Of a stretch of 64,000 nucleotides of DNA, positions 1-9,000 are shown piece after piece. The stretch covers positions 36,837,792 to 36,901,791 of the forward strand of contig OW121740.1 in NCBI GenBank assembly GCA_933228675.1, given 5' to 3'. This DNA comes from Stomorhina lunata. Taxonomy: Eukaryota > Arthropoda > Insecta > Diptera > Rhiniidae. The notes beneath the pieces were generated by a model, which saw only the letters and a program-made list of their open reading frames with translations, was not told where the DNA came from and did not search any database. Both the position numbers and the translations under genes were made by a program. Each line of letters starts with the position of its first letter. The stretch's first letter is position 1.

Positions 1-193
1 AAGAACCGACTGCCGTGGGAACGTCACTACATTAGTGGGTGTTAATGTATTTCCCCGAGTGATGCCACTAGGAAGTCAGTGTCCACAGTTGAGATGAAGA
101 AAACCCAATATAAGTCTAAGTTTACCAAGTTAAGACCAATCAGAGCCTTTGCTTGGTATTCATCATCCCCTATATCAACCAATTTTATAACTT
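1..193. other. intron of CCDC39 at the window edge
   Basis: This follows the donor at 194-195. No acceptor plus coiled-coil reading frame was found here. The 61-codon plus-strand frame has no recognisable content. Confidence 0.5.
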
Positions 194-195
194 AC

Positions 196-297
196 CATAT
201 CATAATTTTCCTCAGTTTGTTTCCTAACATCCTTTTCCAAAGATTTAATATTCTTAGTTACTGAAGAAATGTCGGAAATAAAACCTCTGTTATTAAC
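196..297 (-). CDS. Ccdc39: CCDC39 coding exon 5
   Basis: The acceptor follows a strong pyrimidine tract (CTTTTCTTTTAAAG) ending at 298, and the donor GTAAGT is at 194-195. The 34 codons read VNNRGFISDIS through EENYDM. The next exon is outside the window; positions 1-193 look like intron. Confidence 0.8.
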
Positions 298-1809
298 CTT
301 TAAAAGAAAAGTAAAGATAAAAATTTTAGTTTTTTAATTATTTGATATTTATCTTTTATTACCGATAAACTGACTTCATCGTCTTTAAATTTAGTCAATT
401 GTAGCTGTGAACGATAAATCAATCCATTAATATTATCCGTTTCCTTGTTAAGATCTTTTTGAGCTTTATCCTCAGTACCCATTAGTTCTTCTAGGAGTTG
501 TAGTCTTTGTTGGGCACTTAAGTTTTTATTATTCATATGATTAAACCGGCTCTGAAGTTTTTCTATTAATTCTTCCACACTATCGAAATTGTGAAGATAA
601 TCGGTTTTTTCTTTGGCAAGCCGACGATTTTGGGCACGTTGTTCTTGAACATGTTGCGCCAGGTTTTGTAGTTCTTTAGTTATTAGATCTACCTGAAGGG
701 GGATAAGTTAAAATATATCACCTTGAAATCTATATTCTAAACTTACCTCCTGAGTTTTCAAAAATATCAAGTCTGTAAGTTTCTGAGCCTGCTCTTTTAT
801 TTCCGATATCTGTGTATTTAATTCCTCTATGGCCGCTTCTACCTCACGATTATTCTCTATGATATCATTTAGCTTATTATCCTGCTTTTTCAATTCCTTA
901 AATTTCATGTCCACCTTTTGGCGACATTCTATTAAAGCTATTTCAGTAGTGCGTATTTCCTTTTCTCTTTGGGACATTTTTTGAGCGGCCAGCTTCCAAG
1001 TCTCCACCATTTGACGCCGTTCAGCATGAGCTGTACGATATAAACTGGCAGCACACTCCAAATTACATTCCAGAGTCTTTTGATCATCATACATGTGTAT
1101 AAGTTTCTTACGTTGACGCTCAATTTCATCATTCAATTTAAGACGCTTATAGTTTTGCTGTTTAGCCTTAAGCTGATCATCTTTATAGTACATTTCGATA
1201 AGTTGAAAGCCCCTATTGCCATCTTCCATGGCTTGTCGCCATTCCACCAAAGCCGTTTTGGCCCATTTTATACGATTTGTTAGATTGTCAATATTTTGTT
1301 TGCGCTTAGCCATTTCATCTGAAAAAATTGTTACAAATTTGAAGTTTCCTAAATTATATAACCGATAAAAAAAGACTTACGTTCCGTAGTATTTATGTAT
1401 TTCTTGAAATTCTGCCATTCTTTAGCCACATTTCTCAAATCCTCATTAAGTTTGGAATGCTCTCTAGAAGCTATTTTACGTAAATGAGCTTCTGTTCTTA
1501 CCTCAGTTTGAAAAGCGTCCAAAAGTTTCTTTCAAAGAGTATCAGTTTATTAGTCCTAATTTCATTTTAATTCCTTTTATAACTTACCAAATTATGATTA
1601 ATCGTCTCCTCAGCATTTGTGGAATGATGCTGTAATTTTTCCAATCTCTCTTCCGTTTCCTCTTGATACTCTAAAAGCTGATCTTTTTGCTCTTTCAGTT
1701 CCACTAGACTTTGTAAAATCAATTGATTTTCTTGATTAGCCATGGGCATTGCGGAATTGACATCCCAATGCATGGCTTCCATAGCTTTTTTAAGTATATC
1801 CCCATCCAT
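196..1809 (-). CDS. Ccdc39: CCDC39 orthologue, 5' part (five coding exons; runs off the left edge)
   Basis: CCDC39 is a long coiled-coil protein that, with CCDC40, forms the 96-nm molecular ruler of motile cilia and sperm flagella. Exons join 1588..1809, 1381..1528, 747..1318, 363..692 and 196..297 (complement), 458 codons in one frame. All introns are short with GT..AG borders, and phases agree (0, 1, 0, 0). The start ATG at 1809 opens a peptide containing MHWD and MANQENQL, matching the LHWED..VANEENKL start of vertebrate CCDC39. Later stretches such as LNEDLRNVAKEWQNF, IKWAKTALVEW and RTAHAERRQMVETWKL also fit the family. The visible product is almost wholly heptad-like coiled coil rich in Glu, Lys and Gln. 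A donor at 194-195 shows the gene continues outside the window; the family is usually 900-1000 aa, so about half is present. In flies expression would be expected in testis and ciliated neurons (inference). Confidence 0.88.
363..692 (-). CDS. Ccdc39: CCDC39 coding exon 4
   Basis: The acceptor (CCCTTCAG) is at 693-694 and the donor GTAATA at 361-362. It has 110 codons in phase 0, VDLITKELQNL through DDEVSLS, all coiled coil. The next intron is only about 65 bp. Confidence 0.82.
747..1318 (-). CDS. Ccdc39: CCDC39 coding exon 3
   Basis: The acceptor (TTTTTTCAG) sits at 1319-1320 and the GTAAGT donor at 745-746. The 572 bp complete the split codon as His and continue EMAKRKQNIDNL, one long coiled coil. 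It aligns well with the CCDC39 segment around its conserved Trp residues (KWAKTALVEW, MVETWKL). Confidence 0.88.
1381..1528 (-). CDS. Ccdc39: CCDC39 coding exon 2
   Basis: The acceptor AG lies at 1529-1530 and the GTAAGT donor at 1379-1380. The 148 bp read KLLDAFQTEVRTEAHLRKIA onward and end in phase 1. An internal GTAAGA at 1500 is not used: reading through keeps the family-like coiled coil. Confidence 0.85.
1588..1809 (-). CDS. Ccdc39: CCDC39 coding exon 1
   Basis: This exon has 74 codons from ATG at 1807-1809 to a GTAAGT donor (1586-1587), phase 0. It encodes the conserved N-terminal MHWD and NQEN motifs and then coiled coil. Nothing in frame upstream extends it. Confidence 0.88.
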
Positions 1810-2195
1810 TTTGTAAGATTAAAAATTTTAGAAATTTTTTGTTTAAGAAATATAATTTTTTGGAAATTGTTTTATAGTTTCTCTTGAAACAGTAAAGTTT
1901 ATTCAGGTTTATGAATTTTATGGAATTGATTTGAAACAAAACGTTTTATCAATATAACACAGGTTGTTCATAGTTACTATGATTAATTATTTGTCTTCAT
2001 AATCGTTATAGAAAGCGTTTCATAACAACGGTAATTTGCTATTATGATAGTAAAAAGTTATTTGACTTCAAAACTAAGGGTTATTTTTAAACACTTGTCT
2101 TTTTTAAATAATCATCATTCTTACACATAAGTTTTATATAATTTGAATCAATGGTATTATATCTTGTAAAAATTACCACAACCCAAACACTGTCC

Positions 2196-2490
2196 ATGAT
2201 CTAACTTATGGTGCATCCTCAACGTGTCACTCTGTGGTGTGGTTTTTGGGCTGGAGGAATCATTGGCCCTTTGAAAATGAGGACCTTGAAAATGAGGCAG
2301 TTCAAGCGCAAACAGTCAATGGTGTTCGGTATCGTGAAATGATAACCAGTTTTGTTTTTGCCTATAATTGAAGAAATTAATGTGGAGGGCATGTGGTTTC
2401 AACAAGACGGCGCCACATGGCATACAGCCAGAGAAACAATTCAATTGCTATATAAGTCATTTAAAAATCGCGTTCTAGTTGGGACACCCT
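2196..2490 (+). pseudogene. fragment of a DD41D mariner-type transposase
   Basis: Frames across this stretch give VHPQRVTLWCGFWAGGIIGP, then QTVNGVRYREMI, then MWFQQDGATWHTARETIQLL. These are central and second-Asp (QQD) parts of the transposase type also found at 2650-3862. There is a short internal duplication (a repeated GAAAATGAGG near 2274-2300). Both ends are missing, and a palindromic element abuts its 3' side. Confidence 0.7.
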
Positions 2491-2492
2491 TT

Positions 2493-2649
2493 ATATATGT
2501 GACAGCGTATAGAGAAAGGGACCTAAGGGTAAAAACGGTTTTGTTCAGGAAAGCCATTTTAAAGATTTAAATATTATTTTTTACCCTTATGTCGCTTTCT
2601 CTATGCGCGCAAAATACCCTTAGGTCCCTTTCTCTATGTCACATATGTA
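2493..2649. mobile_element. small palindromic element (MITE-like) with ~30-bp arms
   Basis: The left arm at about 2494-2531 and the right arm at about 2625-2649 are reverse complements containing AGAGAAAGGGACCTAAGGGT, with TATGTGACA outside. A third, imperfect copy of the arm lies inside (2583-2610). No coding content. The DD41D mariner inserted exactly at its right edge. Confidence 0.65.
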
Positions 2650-3862
2650 CAAGGTGGCGCAAAAGTAATCCTCCTATAAGAAAATGCTATAAATTTTGAC
2701 ATTTGTGTAGTAAACACTTGCGAAATACACGTTAATAAACAATGTTACGCTACACTGCTCCAGAACGCCGAATATTGGTGACTATCTGTTTGACCAATAA
2801 TCGGTCGGTGACTTTGGCACAACGTGAATTTCGTCGCAGATTTTCTGGCCGTCCAACGCCTACTGGTGAAACACTGCGAGATGCTGCCAGGCGTGGTAGA
2901 CCCCGGAGTAGCAGTTCTACATAGAATATTGCTGTTGTAGCCGAGGATGTCCTGGATGCGCCGTCGACATCGACCAGACGACGTGCCACGCATATGGGTA
3001 TCAGTCGACGGTCTTTACAGCGAATTTTGGTAAAAAATTTGAAGATGTTTCCGTACAAAGTCCAGACGGTGCATCAGCTGTTAGCTGCTGACCGCCAATC
3101 GCGTCTAACATACGCTCAAGCCATCCTTAATCATTTTTTTATTTATTTATTTATTCCATCTTAGCGGGTACGTAAATAAGCAAAATTTACGCTTCTGGGG
3201 CACTGAAAATCCGCGTGTAACCCACGAAGAGCCATTACACCCGCTCAAAGTCACTGTATGGTGTGCTGTTTTCGCTGGAGGAGTCATCGGACCTTTTTTC
3301 TTCGAAGACGTCGCGGGCCAAACGGTTACTGTGAATGGTGAGCAATGATTAACGAGTTCCTTTTGCCGCAACTTGATGAATTGGGATTGGAAAACATGTG
3401 GTTTCAACAGGACTATGCAACGGCACACACTGCACGTGCCACAACCGATATGCTGAAGGATGCATTTCCCGGGCGCCTAATCTCCCGTTTTGGCGATTTG
3501 CACTGGCCAGCAAGATCGCCTGATTTGACCGCTGCAGACTTCTTTTTGTGCGGCTTTTTGAAGTCGCGGGTTTATGTCAACAAGCCTCAGACTCTTGCAG
3601 CTCTTAAAGACAATATCCGTCAAGAATGTGAGGACCTATCGCCGGAAGTTTTGGCCAAAGTGATGGAAAATGCCGTAAAAAGGGCTCAAATGACAATCAA
3701 CTGTGGCGGCGGCCATTTACATGACATCATATTCTCGACTTGATGTAAAAAAAAATAAAAGACCAAATAAAAATAATCCACAAGAAGAATCAAAGTCTTT
3801 CATTTTTTTTTTTTTTTAATTACAGCCAAAAAACATCGGAAGGTTATTTTTGCGCCACCTTG
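2650..3862 (+). mobile_element. DD41D Tc1/mariner-type transposon, defective
   Basis: The terminal inverted repeats begin CAAGGTGGCGCAAAA at 2650 and end with the complement at 3862. TA dinucleotides flank both sides (2648-2649 and 3863-3864), as expected for this superfamily. The element is 1213 bp and carries a broken transposase. Confidence 0.85.
2742..3743 (+). pseudogene. DD41D transposase, disrupted
   Basis: The N-terminal helix-turn-helix part begins MLRYTAPERRILV at 2742. It lacks the linker usually found between TGETLR and DAARRGRPR and then meets a TAG at 2922. A T-rich insertion or deletion near 3127-3165 removes the region with the first catalytic Asp. The rest reads NLRFWGTENPRVTHEEPLHP and TVWCAVFAGGVIGPFF; after a frameshift near 3345 comes LENMWFQQD .. 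SPDLTAADFFLCGFL, ending at 3743. The second and third Asp are 41 residues apart. It is not a working enzyme. Confidence 0.8.
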
Positions 3863-3863
3863 T

Positions 3864-4139
3864 AAAACGTGCAGACACTTTTCAAAGTAATGGAAAGTGC
3901 TACTTTGGAGTCTTACAACTTTTTAAGTGACCTCCAGAACGGATTTGTAAGGAGAGCTCTTAGGAAAACTTACTAACATTGCTATCGGAAAAATGGAGTA
4001 GTTGCTATCGGAAAAATGGAGTAGGATTTGTAGGGGACGCTTTTAGGGAGACTTACTAGCATTAATATCGAAGAAATGGTGCATTCCATTCTCCATTTTA
4101 GCGAAAGTTAAGTTGTATTTCACATATTTCCAAGGCGTT
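3864..4139. other. intergenic, with a short tandem duplication
   Basis: A 24-bp unit (TTGCTATCGGAAAAATGGAG core) occurs twice at about 3976-4024, with a diverged third occurrence (AATATCGAAGAAATGG) downstream. No gene seen. Confidence 0.5.
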
Positions 4140-4875
4140 CAACGTGAGTAGCATGTGTATTCTGTTGAAAATTGTTTCAATTGTGTTAACTGCAGCATCT
4201 CGCAGGATTTTCTCTAACACAATTTTGAAGACCCCGTTTAGTTATATAGGGCTCCGATTGGCTCTTATTTATTTATACTGATAAGGTTGTATTAGTTAAT
4301 GTTATCCTGCATAACCCTATTAACTTCGAAGGAATGCCGAGTTCAGACATTGCTTTTAACAACTTCGATCGTATCGAGCTGTCAAAAGCAACGGAGAGAT
4401 GATATGTATCAATTTTTTCCCCTAAGGTCTTCTCCAGGATTTGACGTAGTGTGAATATCTGGTCAGTGGTAGATTTACCTTAGACCAGGTAGTCACATTA
4501 GTAGGTTCTTAATATTTAGTTAACTCTGGAATTAAAACTCTATAATTGACACATACAGTTTTATTTTTTTTTTTTTTTTTTGTTCACTGGATAAAGATCA
4601 CAGAGACCCCAATCATCTGACAGACGTTCTTCTAACAATATGGTTTTTATAAGCTTGGATATACGAATTATCAACTCCGGCCTTAAAAAGCTCTGCTGGC
4701 AAACCATCGGCACCCTTAGCTTTGTTATTTTTGGTAGAATTTACGCACTTCATTACGAATTTTATACATCTCAATTTCCTCAAACACACGTCTCTCCATT
4801 TCTTTCTTTTTACTTCGGAATAGGCTTTTCTCTTCCCTACTTTTCTCTCGATCTTTCTAAAGTTCGACGCTTTAC
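4140..4875 (-). mobile_element. RTE-like non-LTR retrotransposon remnant (inverted relative to 6715-7640)
   Basis: Read on the minus strand, 4875-4640 gives KGADGLPAELFKAG and KTILLEERLSDDW. Positions 4485-4140 give TDQIFTLRQILEKTLGE, AMSELGIPSKLIGLCR and SEPYITKRG. These are reverse transcriptase blocks of an RTE-like element, broken by stops and indels. The same blocks occur on the plus strand at 6715-7640. Confidence 0.75.
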
Positions 4876-5116
4876 TACTGAATGCAGCGTTGCCCTGTAG
4901 TGTGCGTTTTTCTCATACCAGGATTTTTTTGAAAGAGGGTTTTGGAACCCTAATAGCCATTAATATAAATGAGTAATTTAATCACAATATAAAAACTCCA
5001 AATGGGGGCGTGAGAATACAGAATACGCATATTCGAGTGCCTCTTTTTTTTTGAAAAGAACAGTAGGATATCCGACTAAGTCAGAGATCTCGTTCACAAA
5101 AGCCAAAACTTTAAGT

Positions 5117-5168
5117 TAGATCACATCTATTTGTGATCTAAAGACGAACCCGAAAAGGGTTCGTCTTT
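5117..5168. repeat. two adjacent perfect hairpins
   Basis: TAGATCACA..TGTGATCTA (9-bp stem) is followed at once by a 12-bp stem AAAGACGAACCC with a GAAAA loop and GGGTTCGTCTTT (5140-5168). It lies downstream of the zinc-finger gene. Function unknown; it may be the core of a small element. Confidence 0.6.
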
Positions 5169-5416
5169 AGCGGTGTGTATCAATGTTCACTTTGCACACA
5201 AATTGTCAAATATACATTTAATGACCACAAATACTAGCTCCTTTGCACTCCTTCCCACGACCTTTGCCCTACAGTTCTCATGACGGAAGTTATATGAACC
5301 TAAAGCTTCATTGATGTTCAATGCCATAGTCAAGTTGTGAAATTAACTGATAATCTAATGGGTTGGTTCGAAGTAAAATTAATTTTTTTTTTAATTATTT
5401 TTAAATTAATTATTTT

Positions 5417-5422
5417 TTTATT
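5417..5422 (-). terminator. candidate poly(A) signal of the zinc-finger gene
   Basis: AATAAA on the minus strand, about 100 bp after the stop codon at 5521, in AT-rich 3' UTR-like sequence. Confidence 0.4.
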
Positions 5423-5520
5423 TAAAAATTTACAACATCAACTTAAAAATAACGGGTACAAATAATTTTGAATTAAACATTTAATACACACAAACATACA
5501 CAGAAAACTAATCAAATACT

Positions 5521-6083
5521 TTACAACAAATTATTTCCCGTCTGAGAATTATCCAGGAAAAAACGCGTCAAGTCACCCTCCATCACATTCAAATCTGGTG
5601 TCACCAATTGCGGAGAATACAAACGCATATTCTGTAATTTTTGTGACGGTGACATTGAGCCTTCATCCGCCGTAAAACCTCCGCTTCCAATGCCCATTTT
5701 ATTGCACGATTCCACCACAATATCATCAATAGTTTTTGTCAGCAAAGCCTGCTGTTCATTTAGCGTGGTAGCCTTTTCGGTAATAGCAGCAATTTCATTA
5801 CTAGCCGGGGAATTGTGAGATTGATTAATGTGAGCATCAGCTTGATTGGTGGCCGAGTTTTCCAAAAATGCTTTAATAAAATTTTCCGACATATGATCTA
5901 TAGTATTGTTGACTTCTTCATTAGGAGGTGAGGAGTCGTCAGCCGACAACGGTTGACATTTGTGGGTACGCTGTGATACCTTATAGCGAAAGCTGCGTTG
6001 ACAGATATCACACTTATAAGGCATGACACCGGTATGAATGCGAGTATGGACTAGGAAGGAGACACGTTGACGAAAACTTTTGC
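5521..6083 (-). CDS. zinc-finger gene, coding exon 3 and stop
   Basis: The acceptor TATTTTACAG precedes 6083. The exon completes finger 7 (GKSFRQRVSFLVHTRIH), carries the atypical H-x-C eighth unit and ends with an acidic Ser/Asn-rich tail to the TAA at 5521-5523. Confidence 0.9.
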
Positions 6084-9000
6084 CTGTAAAATAAGGGCGT
6101 GAGATATTTTAGCATACTTGTATAGGAAAGGTTGGAGTGATTTCATTATCTTACCACAAACATCACATTTAAATGGTTTCTCCCCACTGTGAATCCTTTC
6201 ATGATTATGAAGTGTCGAAAGTTCTTTAAAGGCCCGTCCACAGGTAGAGCAGACATGAGGCTTCTCATCGCTATGATAGAGTAAATGCTTGTGATAGGAT
6301 TGTTGAAATGTAAAAGTTCGGGCACATAATTCGCAAGTGTAGGGCATTTCACCTAAAGATACAAAATTAAGATTGTGTTTCAAAATTTAGATCGAAAATC
6401 GGTACTTCTAAGAAAATTCGGGAAAACTATCCACAAATTAGCTTCAAAAAAGGAAAACAAACAATCTGAAAAGATGAACATATGTGCAAATTTCCATGAC
6501 ACAAATCCATTAATTGGGCGTCCATGATAACTTTAATTATTTATGAGCATAATTTCGGACCGAAAATCTGTATATTTAAATTTCGAAGCGTTTCTACTTT
6601 CTAAGCGCAATTTTTAACCACTCAAAATTTATACAATCGTAAATATTGATATAATATTTGTTAATGTTAAATTTAATTTGGAAATTTGATAACCTTCATA
6701 GCTTTGGAAATTTTCAGTTTTTGGAGATTCTATCGAGAGAAAAGGAGGGAAGAGGAGAGACGTGTGTTCGAGGAGATTGAGATGAACTGAACAAATCAAT
6801 GATGACGTCGTTATTTGTCCATCACCAAACCAAAATGAGTTTAAAATTGCAAAAACTCGACTGAAAAGTCACAAATCTATGGATGCCGATGATTTGCCAG
6901 CAAAGGTTTAGATGATAAGATGTATGATGTATGAACGTCCAATGCCCGATGTTTCTAGTCTTAGTGTTCTTTGTCCAGCGACAAAAAAGGAGATAAAACT
7001 AAGTGTGCCAATTATAGTTTCTATCGTGTGAAAGGCTAAAGCCAAAAGTAAACGAATAATCTACCACTGAACAGATCTTCAACGACGTCAAATCCTGGAG
7101 AAGACCCAGGAGAAACAAATAAACACATATCATCTCTTCGTTGACTTTTGACAGCCCGATACGAACGAAGGTTAAAGCAATATCCAACTTTGGCAACCTT
7201 TCGAAGTTAATAAGACTATGCAAGTAGACATTAACTGTTACAACCTCATCAGTTAAAATTGCTAAGAGCGTATCGGAGCCGTTCATAACTAAACGGAGAT
7301 TTAGGCAATTCTATAGTTAATCATGTGATCTATCAATATTGTTAGAGAAAATCCCGCGAGATGCTGCAGTAAGCAATTTTCAACAGAAAACACATGTTAC
7401 TCGCGTTTGCCGATAACTTTGATATCATGGGACATGCTGCACAGCATAAGGGCTGCGTTGGCTAGGACATGTTGTGCGAATGGATGAAAACACTTCAGGA
7501 AGAAAAGTGTTTGAAAACTATACCGAGGGAACTCGTAGAAGAAGACATCAGAAACTTCGATGGAAAGACCAAGTAGAAGAAAATCTTTCAAAGCTTGATC
7601 TACGAACAACACATTGGGACTTCCCCTGCAAATACTGCCTAGCACTTCGAGATGTTTGCAAAACCTATACTCATGTATGGAGCTCTTGTCTGGTGGTCTG
7701 CTCTATGTAAGGCTAATCAGCGAGGATTTTCTGTTAAAATCCTCACATCCTCTGCCACAATGATTACTGCTTCCATTAGAACTACACCTTCAAAGTACGC
7801 TTAACTGGCTTCCGGCTTAAAACGTAGACCTTAACTCAGCCATTAGGTTAAGTACTACTTTAGAACGGTCTTTATTATCTACATGCCACTCTACTATTTC
7901 GAATAAACTTATGAAAACATCGACTACTGCGTTCCCACCCCATTCTTCGAGAGCTCCTTTACTGTAGATATTTCTAGAGCTTAAAACGATTCTAGAGCTG
8001 GAATCCTGGAGATTTACACGGATGGATCTAAATCGAAAATTGGTGGGGTTGGAAGCTTGTTCATATCACTTTTTTGGAAGAAAATCAATTTCAAGCTCCC
8101 TAAACACCGCAGTATTCTTCAGGCTGATTTCTCAGTTAAAGATAGGGCGAGTGAGTGGCTCATGTACCACAGAATATATCACAGCGATATTTTACTCTGT
8201 ACGGAAAGTCTTGCTGCCATTCACTCTTTATCAGCGGTCTATACGACATCCGTTCCTACACGTGGATGTCGGCCATCCCTAAATGAGATGATGAGACATT
8301 CTAACATCGAACTATTCTGGGTATGTAATCACAGCAATGTTCCAGGTAACATCATTGCGGATAATCTAGCAAAAGGTGGTGCTCTCCTCGGTCAGAAGAT
8401 CATTGAATAGTATAGAAGTATTCCGTTATCAGCCTGCAAACTGCTCATTCAGCAGTTTCTCTTTAGGCCAGCGCAGACCACCTGGTCCACAGAAACGACC
8501 TGCTCAGTCTCTAGACTTAACTGGCCAACATACGACAGTAAGCGTTCTGCAATATTGGTCACCTTTCCGCGCCATAGACTTCGCACCCTAATATCAGTAC
8601 TCACATGACACTGTTTAATAGGTTTACATGCTAGAAGACTTCAAAACAATGACTACTGTAAATTAGGACTCTTCATATGGGCTTCCCATTTCTGCATGAT
8701 TTCTTAGAGATCTCGAACATCAACATTTGTAAAATAGGCTTTTTGATTGTTGCATCTGGTTGACTCTAGCTGAGCCTTTTATTTATGGTAGTCTAGCATT
8801 TATTTTTCTTTCTTCCCTGCAGATAACACAAAGGGACCATTTCCTTGGACCTAAGTGACGCGAACTCTATGGTCATCCTACTGCTTTACCTAACCTAGGG
8901 ACGAAAACCTATTTTAAGCTCCTACAACTCTGCAGTGTTCAACAGGCTGACTTTTCAACCATCTATAAGACCAGTAAATAAATGACTAAGGTACCACGGA

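Noticed and set aside
300..360. Reading exon 4 of CCDC39 through to a stop near 300
   Set aside because: A donor at 361-362 and a strong acceptor at 298 give an in-frame next exon matching the coiled coil. The read-through text is intron.
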